Source: Kalaharituber pfeilii
Lineage: Eukaryota; Ascomycota; Pezizomycetes; Pezizales; Pezizaceae
Assembly (NCBI GenBank): GCA_015179045.1
Contig: WHUZ01000007.1
Span: 732,501-796,500 of the forward strand
Length of the DNA stretch: 64,000 nucleotides
Direction: 5' to 3'
The notes beneath the pieces are model-generated. The model was given only the letters and a program-made list of their open reading frames with translations, made no database searches and was not told where the DNA came from. The position numbers and the translations under genes are program-made. This document shows, piece after piece, positions 25,391 through 37,049 of the stretch. Numbering within the stretch: position 1 is the first letter of the stretch; each line of letters begins with the position of its first letter.

Positions 25391-27134
25391 ATGTCTTCGT
25401 CCTTGCTACTGCTTCTTCGGGGTCGGAGTGTACGAGCTGGGCTCCGGATCGTACTCGGCCTCGCAGACAGCGGCGACAGCCTATCACGGTTACGATGGCC
25501 GTCACATAGCATACCATTGTCCCCTCATTGGAACTGGAACCTTGGATCCCGTCGTGGGATAATTGTTCTCGGAATCGAAACGTCATGGTATACTATGACT
25601 GCCTTCCTCCCTACACTCTCGCCCTCCTTCCCCAAACGTTCCCAGCTGACCGATAAGCTGACCTTCCCACCGTCACCACAGCGACGACACCTCCGTTGCT
25701 CTCCTCTCGCATACCCCCACCCTCACCCACCTTCTCTATCACGAAACCATCACCTCCAACAACCTTCCGACCCGTGGCATCCACCCGCTCGCCTCTCTCT
25801 CTTCCCATCGCAGCTCCCTTTCGCCCCTCCTCATATGCGCCATTTCTCGTCTTCCTCCCTCCTCAAATGGGAAACCCGACCTCGTAGCTGCTACCCGTGG
25901 GCCCGGCATGCGCGCTTCATTGGCGGTCGGGCTGGATGTGGCGAAGGGACTGGCAGTGGCGTGGGGAGTGCCATTGGTTGGGGTGCATCATATGTTGGGG
26001 CACGCTTTAACTCCGCGGCTCACTGACGCATTACAGCGTCCAAAGCGGGCAAGACCCAAAGGAACAGAAAGGAACATAAACCTTCAGGAACCTCAACCGA
26101 GGTTCCCGTTCTGGAGCCTGTTAGTGTCCGGCGGACACACAGTACTTGCCCGGTGCGAGTCTGTTACGAGGCACAAGGTAATCGCAGACACGGTTGATGT
26201 TGCAGTGGGAGATATGATTGATAAGATTGCGAGGAGAGTAGTCCCTGAGGAGATAATTACTGAGGCAGGCAAGGAAGGTAAAGGGGTCGTGTATGGGAGA
26301 GTGTTAGAGGAATTCGTCTTCCCCGGCTCCACGACAAACGGAGAGGCGGAGTATGATCATCACTACTTCCCCCCCGAGTCCCCAAGCGGGGGAAGCAAGA
26401 TGAAGAAGTGAATAGTATGTACCCGCAATGGTCGCCCTTGCCCATCCCAATGTCTAAAACTGCATCGAAGCATAATATCCACGTATTCTCGTTCACGGGG
26501 CTCGGGTCTTGTGTCGACCGCGCGATGAGGTCTGATATGGGCGTCGAGGAGCGCCGCGCACTAGGTAGGCAAGCGATGCAGGTGGCCTTCGAACACATTG
26601 GGAAGCGGGTTATTAGGGCAATACGGGATGCTAGAGCCGTAGATGAGCTTGGTAGGGAGACACGCAGGGACGAAGTTGTAGTTCTCGGGGCGGCGTAGGT
26701 GCGAATAGGTTTCTGCGGAAGGTGGTACAGGAGCTCGTGGAGCAGGAGTTGGATAAGGCAAACGAGGCAGAAGGTGGAGGAAAGGTGGTGGGAGAAGGCA
26801 AGGTGCAGATCGTAGCCCCGGATCCGAGCACGGGCTTGTGCACGGATAACGCGGCGATGATTGCGTGGGCGGGGGTGGAGATTTGGGAAGGCGGGGTTGG
26901 GGTTGGCTTAGGAGCAGGGGAGAAGAAGGGGTGGGCGACGGGGCTGGCATGTCATCCGGTTAGGAAGTGGAGTTTGGGTGATGGGGGGAGGGCGAAGTGC
27001 AGGTTGTGGGAGGGAACGATGGGGATAGAGAGGCGAAGGGGGTATTGGGGGTGGATTGTTGGGTGGAGAGGGAGGCATGGGAAAGGGAGAGAATTGAATG
27101 GGTGGAGAAGGGAGTGAGGGGCGGAAGATTGTAG
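25391..27134 (+). CDS. QRI7: QRI7/OSGEPL1-type mitochondrial tRNA t6A synthase, frame broken
   Basis: The protein belongs to the Kae1/TsaD family, which transfers threonylcarbamoyl to A37 of tRNAs; QRI7 is the mitochondrial member. Exon 1 (25391-25587) gives an Arg-rich leader fitting a mitochondrial signal, then LGIETSC. A 94-base intron (25588-25681) splits that motif, which resumes as DDTSVALLS. Further family blocks are GIHPLASL, ATRGPGMRASLAVGLDVAKG, VHHMLGHALTPRL (metal-binding HxxxH), LLVSGGHTVL, FSFTGL, GGVGANRFLR, STGLCTDNAAMIAW and a C-terminal GVLGVD. Read continuously, the frame breaks three times, each fitting one missing base at or beside a homopolymer: the C7 at 26369-26375, the G4 at 26687-26690 and the G6 at 26983-26988. 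Beyond each break the family sequence continues at the right spacing. Because the gene is normally needed for mitochondrial translation, under-called homopolymers are more likely than true decay, but a pseudogene cannot be excluded. The estimated length is about 550 residues. Confidence 0.85.
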
Positions 27135-28316
27135 GGTTGGCTGTGTTGTGAGGAGGGGGAGAAAAGAGGAAGTATGCTGTATATAGATAGGCTCTTGTCA
27201 TCTTTCTCCGACTCTTCCGGAATATGGCTCTGTGTTTAGGATTCCGATACTAATATTCTTATATATACCTCCATATACATTTATCTACTCTCTTGATGTC
27301 CCGATGATACTGATGCTACTTGTATTGGTGCTTCGATACCTACAACTGCATGTACACCATTAATCATCCAACTACGAGTCCTCTCCAACCAGCGACCCTC
27401 TCTCCTTCCTCTCTTCCGTTGAGGCATGCTGAATAAGTTGGGCAGGTGTACAAGGAGCAACCTCCGACTGAGGGTAACATTGCGGTGGGCTTAAATGAGG
27501 CAGCAATCCCCTGTTTCATCACATATTGACAATCCACTATTTATTACCTAACCCCTATTTCATCCATATCCATTGCTCACTCGTCTGCTTTCCAAAAGGA
27601 CAACCCCAACTCTATCAGGTTTTCAAAATTGCAAGTATACGAGAGCCATGAGATCAAGAAGAAACCGCAAAAGAACATGAGTGCCCTAAATAATTCTGCT
27701 CGAAACAAAACTGAGCGGGCATCTTGTCTGAGTTACTATGGAAACCAACGTTGCCGTCTATTGCTAGGCTAAAACATTAAAACAGGAAGTTGGCACCAAA
27801 TAAAAGAACGCGAAAAAGTGGGTATCAGTCTATATCTGAAGTATCGAAGCTGTCAAGTACACCTCACTGCCCGTGATATATTTAGACCAAACAATTCAAA
27901 AAGCGATAAACGAATGAGAAGAAAGGAAACTCGAGTAATGAACCGTTCCTGAACTGCACATAATGGAACCAGGTTTTTACCGTTTTTTTGGGAGTCTGGG
28001 TCTTTATATTATTTTGGATATGTCATTCTTGATTAGGCTTGCACATATTATCCTGCCTCAGCTGAGAAGGAGGAGGAAATCGAGTGGTGTGGCCATCACT
28101 GTACTGTCTTGTTTCCCGGTCCTCCACCTGTGCAGTAATAGTGCTACTTTGTGGGATCTGCGCTGCTAGGTGTTGCCGAGGAGGTGGTGTGCAAGACATC
28201 TGAAACAAAGGAGCACCTGACATGGTAAAAATTTATTCTTTAGTTTCCAATTATTGGGGAAAGTGGTCATGTTGAATGCCATCAATCGAGTTCAGGGTAA
28301 CAGGAACATCTTACAG
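27135..28316. other. Intergenic, nothing recognised
   Basis: This is the spacer between the QRI7-type gene and the convergent Myb-like gene, presumably holding both 3' UTRs. No coding or structural signal was recognised. Confidence 0.55.
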
Positions 28317-28952
28317 CTACAACCCAGAGCCAAATTCTAATGGCTTACTACCCGCCTGACAAGTGCAAAAAACAGTCAATATATCTAACCCAGTCGGGAT
28401 GAAAGCCTCTTTCCCGCTTCCCCCCTGTGAGACCGGCCCACGCGGCAGTTTCCCCCGCTTAAGTCTATCGAATCTCTTTCTGCAAGCGTTGGACGTTTTA
28501 CCATGAAAATGACTAGCAACTTGACGCCACGTAAGACCTTGCTGTTCTCGAAATCGGACAAGAGCTTGCACTTCCTCAAGTGACCATTCTCGTTGGTTGT
28601 AGGGGACGGTGTTGGCTGGCTTCACAGAACCTACTGGAGGATGAGTACGTGTGCATGGGATCGTAGAGGTGAAACTGGATAGAGAACGAAGATGGGGGAA
28701 GGGTGATTGAAGGCACTTGAGAGTCCGACGTGATGAGATGGTTTGGGGGTTATTGGTTGCAGGACAAGGCGTTGATAAGCGTTGGCGCAGATTAATGGTA
28801 GTTGAGGTTGAGATACTATGCCTTCTGATTGGTGGGAGCTGGGTTATTGAGATCGCTGGTGGAGTGCCCAATAGAGTAGGTTGTCGTGGTATCGTTCGTG
28901 GAGAGCATGGAGGAGGTGAAGTGGCGGCTATAGAAGGTTGTTCCTGCTGCAT
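28317..28952 (-). CDS. Single-repeat Myb/SANT-like protein
   Basis: This is a 211-residue protein. Residues 1-115 are Pro/Ser/Thr/Arg-rich and probably disordered. Residues about 121-168 form one Myb/SANT-like helix-turn-helix: REWSLEEVQALVRFREQQG, then LTWRQVASHFHGKTSNACRKR. The spaced tryptophans and the TxNACRKRFDRL recognition helix resemble fungal Myb-like DNA-binding domains. A short tail follows. The ATG at 28952 opens this model, but the frame continues upstream for about 17 more codons (ending KDKVSFAIQE) to a stop, so an extra 5' exon is possible. It is probably a nuclear DNA-binding protein; its target is unknown. Confidence 0.65.
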   Translation of the reverse strand: MQQEQPSIAATSPPPCSPRTIPRQPTLLGTPPAISITQLPPIRRHSISTSTTINLRQRLSTPCPATNNPQTISSRRTLKCLQSPFPHLRSLSSFTSTIPCTRTHPPVGSVKPANTVPYNQREWSLEEVQALVRFREQQGLTWRQVASHFHGKTSNACRKRFDRLKRGKLPRGPVSQGGSGKEAFIPTGLDILTVFCTCQAGSKPLEFGSGL

Positions 28953-30600
28953 TTCCTGTATCGCAAAACTAACCTTATCCTTGAAGTAGGCTAATAAAGG
29001 AATCTTTCAATCCGCTGTTTATGACACTGGATATATTTCAAACTGTACTTTTGACTTATTGCTTCGCTGTCCCTGCCCATCCAGCAAGCCGAGAACACCA
29101 TTATATAATAACAGAGAAACGAGATAGCATGCGACGACTACAGCGATAGCTCCGTTCTGCAAAATACACTTTTGCCCTTCCAACGCTCCATGAAACGTGT
29201 CATGTGGAATGGGTGCTTGAACACTTGTCTGAAGGAGGAAAACGATAGGAGTCATAGACAAAGCACACTGTATGTTGGACATCAGCAGATTCTGTGGTAT
29301 GTATTTCATGACAATGATCGCTCATCAGAAGATGTCTTACGCTTACTCACTCCTAGATGTCAGTTGTCGCCTGAAGAGAGCATGGAAGCACAAGAACCTC
29401 AAATTCTTTCACAAACAACCTTTCGATGAAAATGAATTGAAATCCGGAAAAATTGTAGTGAATCGAGAACAAGAATATAGCGAAAACCCAGTGCATCAGT
29501 ACAACGTACCATTTCAGTTCCTTGTGAGATTGTAGAAGAGGTTACCTTTGTGTGATTAGACGTGCTGATCACCTCAAATATTTTATTTGTAGTAATGTGT
29601 TTTCAACAAGTGGATGCTAGCTATTGAACATTATAGGGGCAACAACTTTGAGCCGATTTAAGCAGCTCTGGGTGATAGAAGATAGCATGAATGGAATTAT
29701 TTGCTCTGGGTAGAATCAACCAGACCATGGGTATAGTATGGTCTAAAAGGTCATGATTCTTTGGATGTCTGTTGCAGAATAATAAACCTCAGGTGTATAG
29801 ACCCCGCTTATGTTGAGACAGTATTCAAATATACAAGCCATATAACATACTTGGAATGCTTCATCCATTGATTCAATAGGAGAAACTTATTATACAACTT
29901 ATTCTACACTGCTCAATTTACCAAGACCTCTAGGCAATGTACGAAGTATTGAGATTATGGACAGCGCTCAAATGCTCCATCCAGTTCTTGGTATATAAAA
30001 CTTGCAACAAGTATAATTGTTTTGAAGCTTTTTTTTCCTTCTTGGGGAGTTCCATTACTTGTGTGCATCCCTGCTGTACTATGACTAGTTGGATACACAT
30101 CCCACCTGATCTAGCACTATCACAAGAAAAGGATGAAAAGGTCCCTTGTGTGACAAGTCTAGAAGCTGGTTTTACACAGGTAACCTTGAAGTGTAGTTAC
30201 AGCGTAGCCATCCACTCTTGAGGTGGGCAGATTTTATCCATACAATTGTTCGTGTGCAGATATAAAGCTCTTGGAAGCTCATGCATGTCCTGTAACATGT
30301 GCAACCGAGAAGAATTTGTCTCCGTGTCGAAACAGTCATTGCGTTCTAGCACATAGAGCGCGAGTTAACATAGTAAGCTAGGAACAGGACGGGTAGCTGC
30401 ATCACCAACGGAAACATGTAATTTCAAAAAATTCAGGGCAAAGCACTCTCATAGACCGTACTTCTTGATACCAGAAGCCTGAACTGACTCGCCGTCATTA
30501 ATGTAATTACCTTAAACAGTTGGATTCATCGTTGCAGTAGGGAATTTCAGGGCCAGAGAGCAAGGAACGGCCCCAGAGGCAGGCAGTCGCCAAAAACCCT
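28953..30600. other. Intergenic region without supported gene
   Basis: There are two overlapping frames at 29172-29535 (85-87 codons), one rich in Lys, Asn and Glu, but neither has a motif or splice partner. The short frame at 29937-30221 is equally unsupported. Confidence 0.5.
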
Positions 30601-31805
30601 AGGGGAGCCAACTAGTGTGGGTAAACTGTTATTGGCACCCTGGGATCCTTGCAGATTTAATGACCACAATAACCGGTGTAAACTGTGAGGTTGAAGGGGA
30701 AGAATTTCCAATAGTGCCATTCCCTTTGGGCGGGAGCAATCTTTGAAGGCTCAAGGGTCTCAGCTTGCCTGCCTGGTTTGCCTGGTTTGCCATTTGCTGC
30801 AGCCACCGGAAGCCGGAAGCGAGGATATTATTGGCCGACGGGGAAAGCACAGCCCATTTGTCTAAGAACGAGCCAGTTGATTGGTACTGTACAGTATTTG
30901 ATGTGAGGGTCTTGGAGGAAATTTGCCCGGTGCACGCGATTCCAGCCCGATGCATAGCATGAGGACTGCATAAGTTAATGAGAATAATGTACTACCTAGT
31001 TGGGTAATCCAGACAATGACTTGGCAGAATGCACTGGGGTCTGTTCTTGGCAGATAGTGGAGGCCCTACAAACGCATATAGATATCTGGGCCTGCCAATC
31101 GAGTTTTTTTTTTCTTTTGAGATACGGGCGAAAGAGAATTAATATTAATCGAGCCTTGTATGGCTTGTTAGCAGATGGGACTGTAACATGTTACGGGTAC
31201 GGTTGGCCATAGGTTGATATGGCAGCTTTGGGATGCCAGTGTCAGTACTGCTCGAGCTTGCCTTCGAAAACTAGAACTGCCGATCTTGCTGGAGCTGCTG
31301 CGTTCTAGATCTTGCACATAGAGAATCCTTCCTTCAATTTTCCTTCCTGTCGATCTGTTTGAGGTTTGGCTTAAGCTTCATCCCTTGCAAAACATTCGAC
31401 AAGTACCTAACTAGAGCATGATCCAACAACTGCCTGGGCGGTAAAAATATTATGAGCATGGAGGCCTGAAGCAAAAAATATAACCACACGGTAGGAGGAT
31501 GTGAGTGCGTACTGCAGGTGCCGATTCGAAATTGATTGCGTCCAAGATTACTATGTTGTCTCGACTTCTGTTAATCATAAAACTGCTCTAGATAGTTTCA
31601 AGGGTGTCATCTATAACTTGCGAGCAGTAGCAGGACACAATGAGGGGGAGGGCAATAATAGCCAAAACAAGGAATTCGATAGCTCAATGACGCACCCGCC
31701 ACTTTCAGGCGTGCGTGTGTTGGTACTATTATGGGGTTGGTTGGGTGAGGGATCGGCACGCGGCTAAAAATATGTGGCTTGTGAGTCGATAAAGCCACCA
31801 AGGCT

Positions 31806-31864
31806 GCGGGCAAGGAGCGGGCAAGGAGCGGGCAAGGAGCGGGCAAGGAGCGGGCAAGGAGCGG
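31806..31864. repeat. Tandem repeat, 5 x 11 bp (GCGGGCAAGGA)
   Basis: Five exact copies of GCGGGCAAGGA, plus a four-base partial copy, lie in the GC-rich region. Confidence 0.95.
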
Positions 31865-32082
31865 CGCTACTTCCTCCGTCCACGATCGCGACTTCTCTGC
31901 GCTGCTTCACTCAGCAGGAGTGATCGTCGGTTCCAACTGCAGGGCGGAGAGACATCGATATCTCGGCTCACATCGGTCATCCAACATCTGCTTGCCCATA
32001 GGTACTAGTATGATAGGCTGTAATTACTCGTGGTTATATATATATACGCGAAATAAGCCTGCGAGCCAATCACAGCGCGCCG

Positions 32083-32110
32083 TTTTTTTTTTTTTTTTTT
32101 TTTTTTTTTT
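32083..32110. repeat. Poly-T, 28 bases
   Basis: An uninterrupted T run between two GC-rich blocks. Confidence 0.95.
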
Positions 32111-34096
32111 ATCTAAAATCGGAACACCCACCAGTAGAACATCCCAGCTTGCAAGCGGCCCCCGCAAAATCTCGCCGCCCTAACCAGTCACAACGTGCAC
32201 ATGGCCGCCCGGTTATTGAATAGCCCGTACCCCGGGCTGTGGCCTTCCCTGTGCGGCGCTGCCTCAGACCTCGCTGTCCCTGGGTTAATTTATATCGAGG
32301 TGGCTCACGGCAACTGCATCATCGCCTACTAGAGCACCTACTGCGAAAGAGCAAATTTCGGGTTTCCATCCATGGAAACCTAGCGCGGCCATGGGCTTAA
32401 ACTTCACTCCTGTGCAATTCGCGTGCGCCGTGAGAAAACTGCATCTCCAGCCAACAGTAGCAGGAGACGCGGTTTTCCGCGAACAGCTACGAAACAAGCA
32501 ATTTCTTGTTTCAATCTGCTTTCAACCGAGCTGCTAGTACAGCCGTGCACTAGTACGCGGCAGCAGAGGTAAAGTATGCTATGATATCTCGGCAGCAGAG
32601 CTGGATGCACATGCGGACACCGCCGTTCAGCTGGAACCTTGGTACGGTGCCGGCCATGACATGTCACCCTCGATCTCAAGCCTGTGCCTGTGCCTGCCCA
32701 CCTCTAGTAGATCAAATTCCCTTGCAACCGTATGCATACAAGTACTGTACCCTTGAGACATTTGGCCTATCCATCGCCTTATCACACAGCACTGAACTGC
32801 ACCACCCCCGGTCGTCGCAAATACCAAGTATGTACTATAGCTGCTGGCAAAACTTCCCTCCAGAATGGAAGTCCGCGAAACATGCAAGAGAACGTTTCGT
32901 CGCTGATCTGCGCTTCCTGATGGCTGCCGATCGCCGCTCTATGCGCTGGCTGGCTGCGCTGTGTTGTGCAGCTGCAGGCATCGCGGTCACTTGGCTATAA
33001 GAAGCTGCATTCCGTTTGCCTGTCTCCTCTGGACCTTGCGGAACACCAGGACGTGTCCACCCACCCAGCGCGCCCGCCCCCTTCCCGCCAGCTCTGCTGT
33101 ACAGTACTGGACCACCCGAGGTGCAGCCCCCCTCCCTCCCCCCAGTGCGGTGCAGCCAGACGCTCCTCTAGCAATCCTCTCTCCTGTCACTTGCGTGCGC
33201 CCTCTGTTCGGCCTGCCCTTTTCGGCCCGATCAGTAGCCCTATTTTCTCGCCGAGTCGGTGCCTGGTTTTGCACACGAGCACACTTACACCCCACGCACC
33301 CCCCCCCCCCACGTTTTCGCCCTTCACCTTCTGGCAGGGTCATCCAAGGCAGCGGCAGCCCCCTCCATACTTGAGCTAGTCTCATATCTCAGGCCACGCT
33401 CTTCCCGCACACAGTCTTTAGCCAGTCGACTAGCCCGCTACTAAACGGCCCCGATTTTTTGCCCGTCCCATCTTTTCTGTCCTATCTTAATTTCTTGCTT
33501 CCAAGACGTGGCCCAGTCGGATTGTGGAAACGCCTTCCGCAGCACTCCCTAAAACGTCATATTTGCGAGCTCCCTACACCTCTTAAGCAGCGCCCATTCT
33601 CTCAAATACTTGTTTTGCAATCATCCTGCTATTGGATAGTCTCCAGGCCCGGGCCATTCATTTTTATACCTAACAGTGTTCAATTTCTTTCAATTTCGTG
33701 GAACGGTTGAGCCTCGAGAATTTACCCAAAATCTAAAAACTACTGAAAAAAATTAGAGGCAAAAAATAGAGAGAAAGATACAAGCGGCATTTAACGGGGT
33801 TTGAAACTTCCAGCCCGGGGATATACGTCAAGCAGTAGTCAACATCGCCTTATCGCTGCACTTTCCAACTCTAGACGCTGCGGGTCATTGCGGTCAAAAC
33901 TATTTCACTCCTTTAGCAAGCCGAATAATATCTCTTCCATACATTCTTTAACAGCGCAATACACCAAGTTTTTATTCTGATTTAATTTTTACTCTTCTGG
34001 TACGGGTTTATATTTTGTCATTTCGGCCCAAGGTGCACTGCTAGACACGACCGCGACTTCGACACATATCCTACCTGCTAACACACATACACACAC

Positions 34097-34846
34097 ATGA
34101 AGATGCTGCACCAAACTCTTTGCGATGCTGCTATTGCGTGTTCTACCATTCTAACTGCCTATGGGATCTCTCACGCCTTCTTTGGCGGTTTTGCAATCTT
34201 GGAGATTTGCCGACTAAATAGTCCTACTTACCGAGAGAGCAAAGATGTGGATTGCTTGGTCAGTGGAGATAAGGATGAAGTAGTGAAAATATTTGAAGGG
34301 CGCTCGGATTGGATGCTTATTCCTCAGACCCGAGAAGACTATGTCGCTTTCTTCTGGAAAAACCCAGCTGGCGGCGAGATGGTGCTGGTTGAGCTGTTTG
34401 TTGGTAAGTCTAGAAGCACCAATCAAAGGTGAGCTTAACAGTTTAACTAAGTTACAACAGGATCTAAGGAGTCTCAAGTCCCAAAATTCCATCTTCACGA
34501 TATCACCTCCCCGTTATTTGGCAAGGCTACTATCCCGATACTTTCAGCAGAGGCTTTGTTCCGTGGAAAACTCAACGCTTGTGCTACTCGCTCGAAGGAG
34601 TCAGATGTTTCCGATCTGATGTTTCTTCTGACAAAATTCCCTCAGGAAGCCAAGGCTGGTGGGAAGAAGGTTGGAAGAAAGGTCATCGCTGCGGCAATTT
34701 CCCGATGGCCAGAGCTAAAGAGTGTTTTGGAGAAGTCTGGAGCGCCGGTGAAGTCCAAACTGTTCACTATTGTTGACAGCTGTTACACTCAAGCAGGGAG
34801 AATCTCCGAGGGAGATGTGCATCGTGGATTAGGGTGCGCTTGGTGA
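34097..34846 (+). CDS. Stand-alone nucleotidyltransferase-fold protein
   Basis: The exons are 34097-34403 and 34461-34846, with a 57-base GT-AG intron (GTAAGT...CAACAG, phase 1). They give 230 residues. Residues about 24-54 carry FFGGFAILEI, then RESKDVDCLVSG. A GG motif followed by a DxD pair in a hydrophobic strand is the signature of the polymerase-beta-like nucleotidyltransferase fold, as in AbiEii-type or MNT-type proteins. A second hydrophobic block, MVLVELFVG, could supply the third acidic residue. The C-terminal half (PLFGKATIPILSAEALFRGK, then ESDVSDLMFLLTKFP) resembles the alpha-helical region after the catalytic core in such proteins. Start ambiguity is limited to ATG 34097 or the ATG two codons on. 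The substrate and pathway are unknown; the NTase assignment is by motif only. Confidence 0.7.
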
Positions 34847-35064
34847 TAAGAGTATAAACGAGAAACATGCCCTTTTCTTCCTCTTAGTCCTCAGCGTTGC
34901 CGTTTTAGACATTTTCTTCTTTTTCCTTTGGCATTCTTGTTTTGTATTACTAGCATATGTTCTCATTACAGTCAAAAGGCAAGCATACGGTGGGATAAAC
35001 AAAAATCACGGTCATTGGTCACAATTCGGCATTGAATTGAATTATAGGCCTGGGAGTATTTGGT

Positions 35065-35125
<61 letters not shown>

Positions 35126-36199
35126 TTCCCCTTCTTTCTTTCCCCTTCTTTCTTCCCCCCTTCTCTTCCCCTCTTTCTCTGTCTCAATAGTATGTGTCCT
35201 CTGGAGAATCGTGTCATGTTGCATGTTTGGTGTTGAAGATGCAGGTTTGCACTCATTTGTGGGTTCTAGATGCGTTTATGATGGTATAATATGGGGCGAG
35301 ACGTTGAATATGCAGCGAAAGCTCATGGACTCATTCTTCTGAATGAGACCCAAAGAATGTTAGCATGCATCGTACTTGATGTCTGGAATCCAAGAGCTGG
35401 GGAACGGAAATGCAATTAACATTGTTCATGCGGAATGACAGGAGCGATGGTGAGCTGGAAAGGAGTCTAAAGGAATATCACAAAAAAACGACAGAGCAGA
35501 CATACGGACAGTATACGAAGCACACAAGTGCACTCATATTGGGAATTACCCTAACACAGCGAATACTGATACCCCTATTAATCAAGAACCATGAAATTAT
35601 GACCTGTTTTACGGAGCATTGTTTGAGCTGATTTTTGATATTGCTTGCATTGCATTGCATTTGAGTTGTTATTGTGCCTTTTTATTTTTTTTTCCTTTTT
35701 TTTTTTCTTTGTGGGGGTGGTGGGGGGAGAGGGGGGGGGGGGGCGGGGACCCTTGGGAAGGGTTACTCATTGCGTGTTGATGTTGTGTATTTTGGAAAAA
35801 ACAGTTTGAGCATGAGGAAAACCACTTTGGGTTGGCTTGGTAACTTGACAATTTTACTCTACTCTTCTACATGTATATATATTTACAGGACAGAGATTCT
35901 TGCTCGCCAGATTATGCGGTAACCTTTTAATTTAGGATGTAGTGGTAATAGTTGGGCAGTACGGTTGGTCCATAATTTTGAAGAATACTAGCAGGCCAAT
36001 GGCTGCTTGGTTGTATTAACACATGTATTTTATAACAGCATGGATTAGACAGTGGATCTTGGGAAATGTAGCATGTGCACAATGCTAGCCAACAGATAAT
36101 AATAATAATAATGATAATAGTAATAATAATATTTTTGTTGTATTTTGCTCAGTCCATGTCATGTCAGGTCAGGTCAGGCCATGTCCTTTGATATTGCTA
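34847..36199. other. Intergenic, simple repeats
   Basis: This is the 3' region of the NTase-fold gene. It contains a 57-base poly-T (35066-35122), a T-rich then G-rich tract (35682-35747) and a (TAA)n-like tract (36098-36131). No gene was recognised. Confidence 0.6.
35066..35122. repeat. Poly-T, 57 bases
   Basis: This is the longest homopolymer in the window, lying about 220 bases after the NTase-fold stop codon. The pyrimidine-rich tract continues to about 35185. Confidence 0.95.
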
Positions 36200-37006
36200 T
36201 GGGGGTATGATATTAAGGTGCACTGCATGGCGTATACAGTATTGTAAAGTACAGCACAGTATAGTATAGTACAGCATGCACAGCGGGTAGGGGGTGTTGG
36301 GGTGTTGGGGGGGGGGTGGGTATTGGGGCAATTTGCATCGTTGGGACGATATCATATTACTGACAGAGGTGCAGTGTAACGATCTGTCAGATTTCCAAAG
36401 AAATAAAAGAAACGCTTGGTGCCACGTGTTGGATATAAGATATATGTAGCATAAGGTACCAGTGCTAGTGCTAGTATACCAGTCGGCCTGTCGCGGTCTA
36501 GCGGTTGTGACGTCCACTGGATCCTCCAGCAGCCGCATTCGCCAACGGCCCTCGTCGCTGCGCTCGCGCTGCAGCAGCCGCCGCTCCCCCCCGCTCCCCC
36601 CCGCTCCCCCCCGCCCCGCCCCGCCCCGCGCCGCCCCCGCGCCCGCCCCCGCCCCGCCCCTGCTGCTGCTGCTGCTGCTGGCGGAATGCATCGCCGCAGG
36701 GCGGCTGTCTGCGCAGGCATTGGGCGGCGCGTGCGCCCTCCGTCAGGCTGCTGCGTCCCGCCGTTCACAGGCTGGCCCCGCTGCAACGCTGGAGCCCTCC
36801 GTCAGCGTCCGTCCCGAAGAACTCTCCAGCCACACCCGTGCGTGAGCGGTGGCGAGGCGCCCGAGCATCTATCTCTGCGGAAGTGATAGCGGTGCCCCTC
36901 ACTCGACGGCGGCCCCCCAGGCACATTCGCCAATTCACCGTTCGTCCCTAAACGCCCCCCCCCAATCTCACCGCCAAACCAACCGAAGTCCCCGCGCCTC
37001 GTTGCG

Positions 37007-37040
<34 letters not shown>

Positions 37041-37049
37041 CCCCTCGAA
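36200..37049. promoter_or_regulatory. GC-rich island upstream of phosphoesterase
   Basis: The island starts with a TACAGTATTGTAAAGTACAG cluster (36235 onward) and a G run (36308-36316). It continues with repeated CCGCTCCCCC and CGCCC units (36580-36660), a (CTG)n stretch (36660-36680) and a 33-base poly-C. Several frames over 100 codons cross it on both strands, but all are low complexity. It is the likely promoter and leader of the adjacent gene. Confidence 0.45.
37007..37039. repeat. Poly-C, 33 bases
   Basis: An uninterrupted C run ending 10 bases before the probable start codon of the phosphoesterase gene. Confidence 0.95.

Larger units (their letters stand above)
30601..33460. promoter_or_regulatory. 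Mixed to GC-rich island upstream of NTase-fold gene
   Basis: GC-rich blocks, strongest at 31780-31920 and 32150-33450, contain TTGGTACTGTACAGTATTTG (30881), AAGTACTGTACCC (32740) and TGTACAGTACTGG (33100). They also hold a 5 x 11-bp tandem repeat and a 28-base poly-T. The island ends about 640 bases before the start codon at 34097. Open frames up to 139 codons on both strands have no family signature. Confidence 0.4.

Noticed and set aside
31806..31864. Possible CRISPR-like repeat array
   Set aside because: It is a head-to-tail 11-bp tandem with no spacers, in a eukaryotic sequence.
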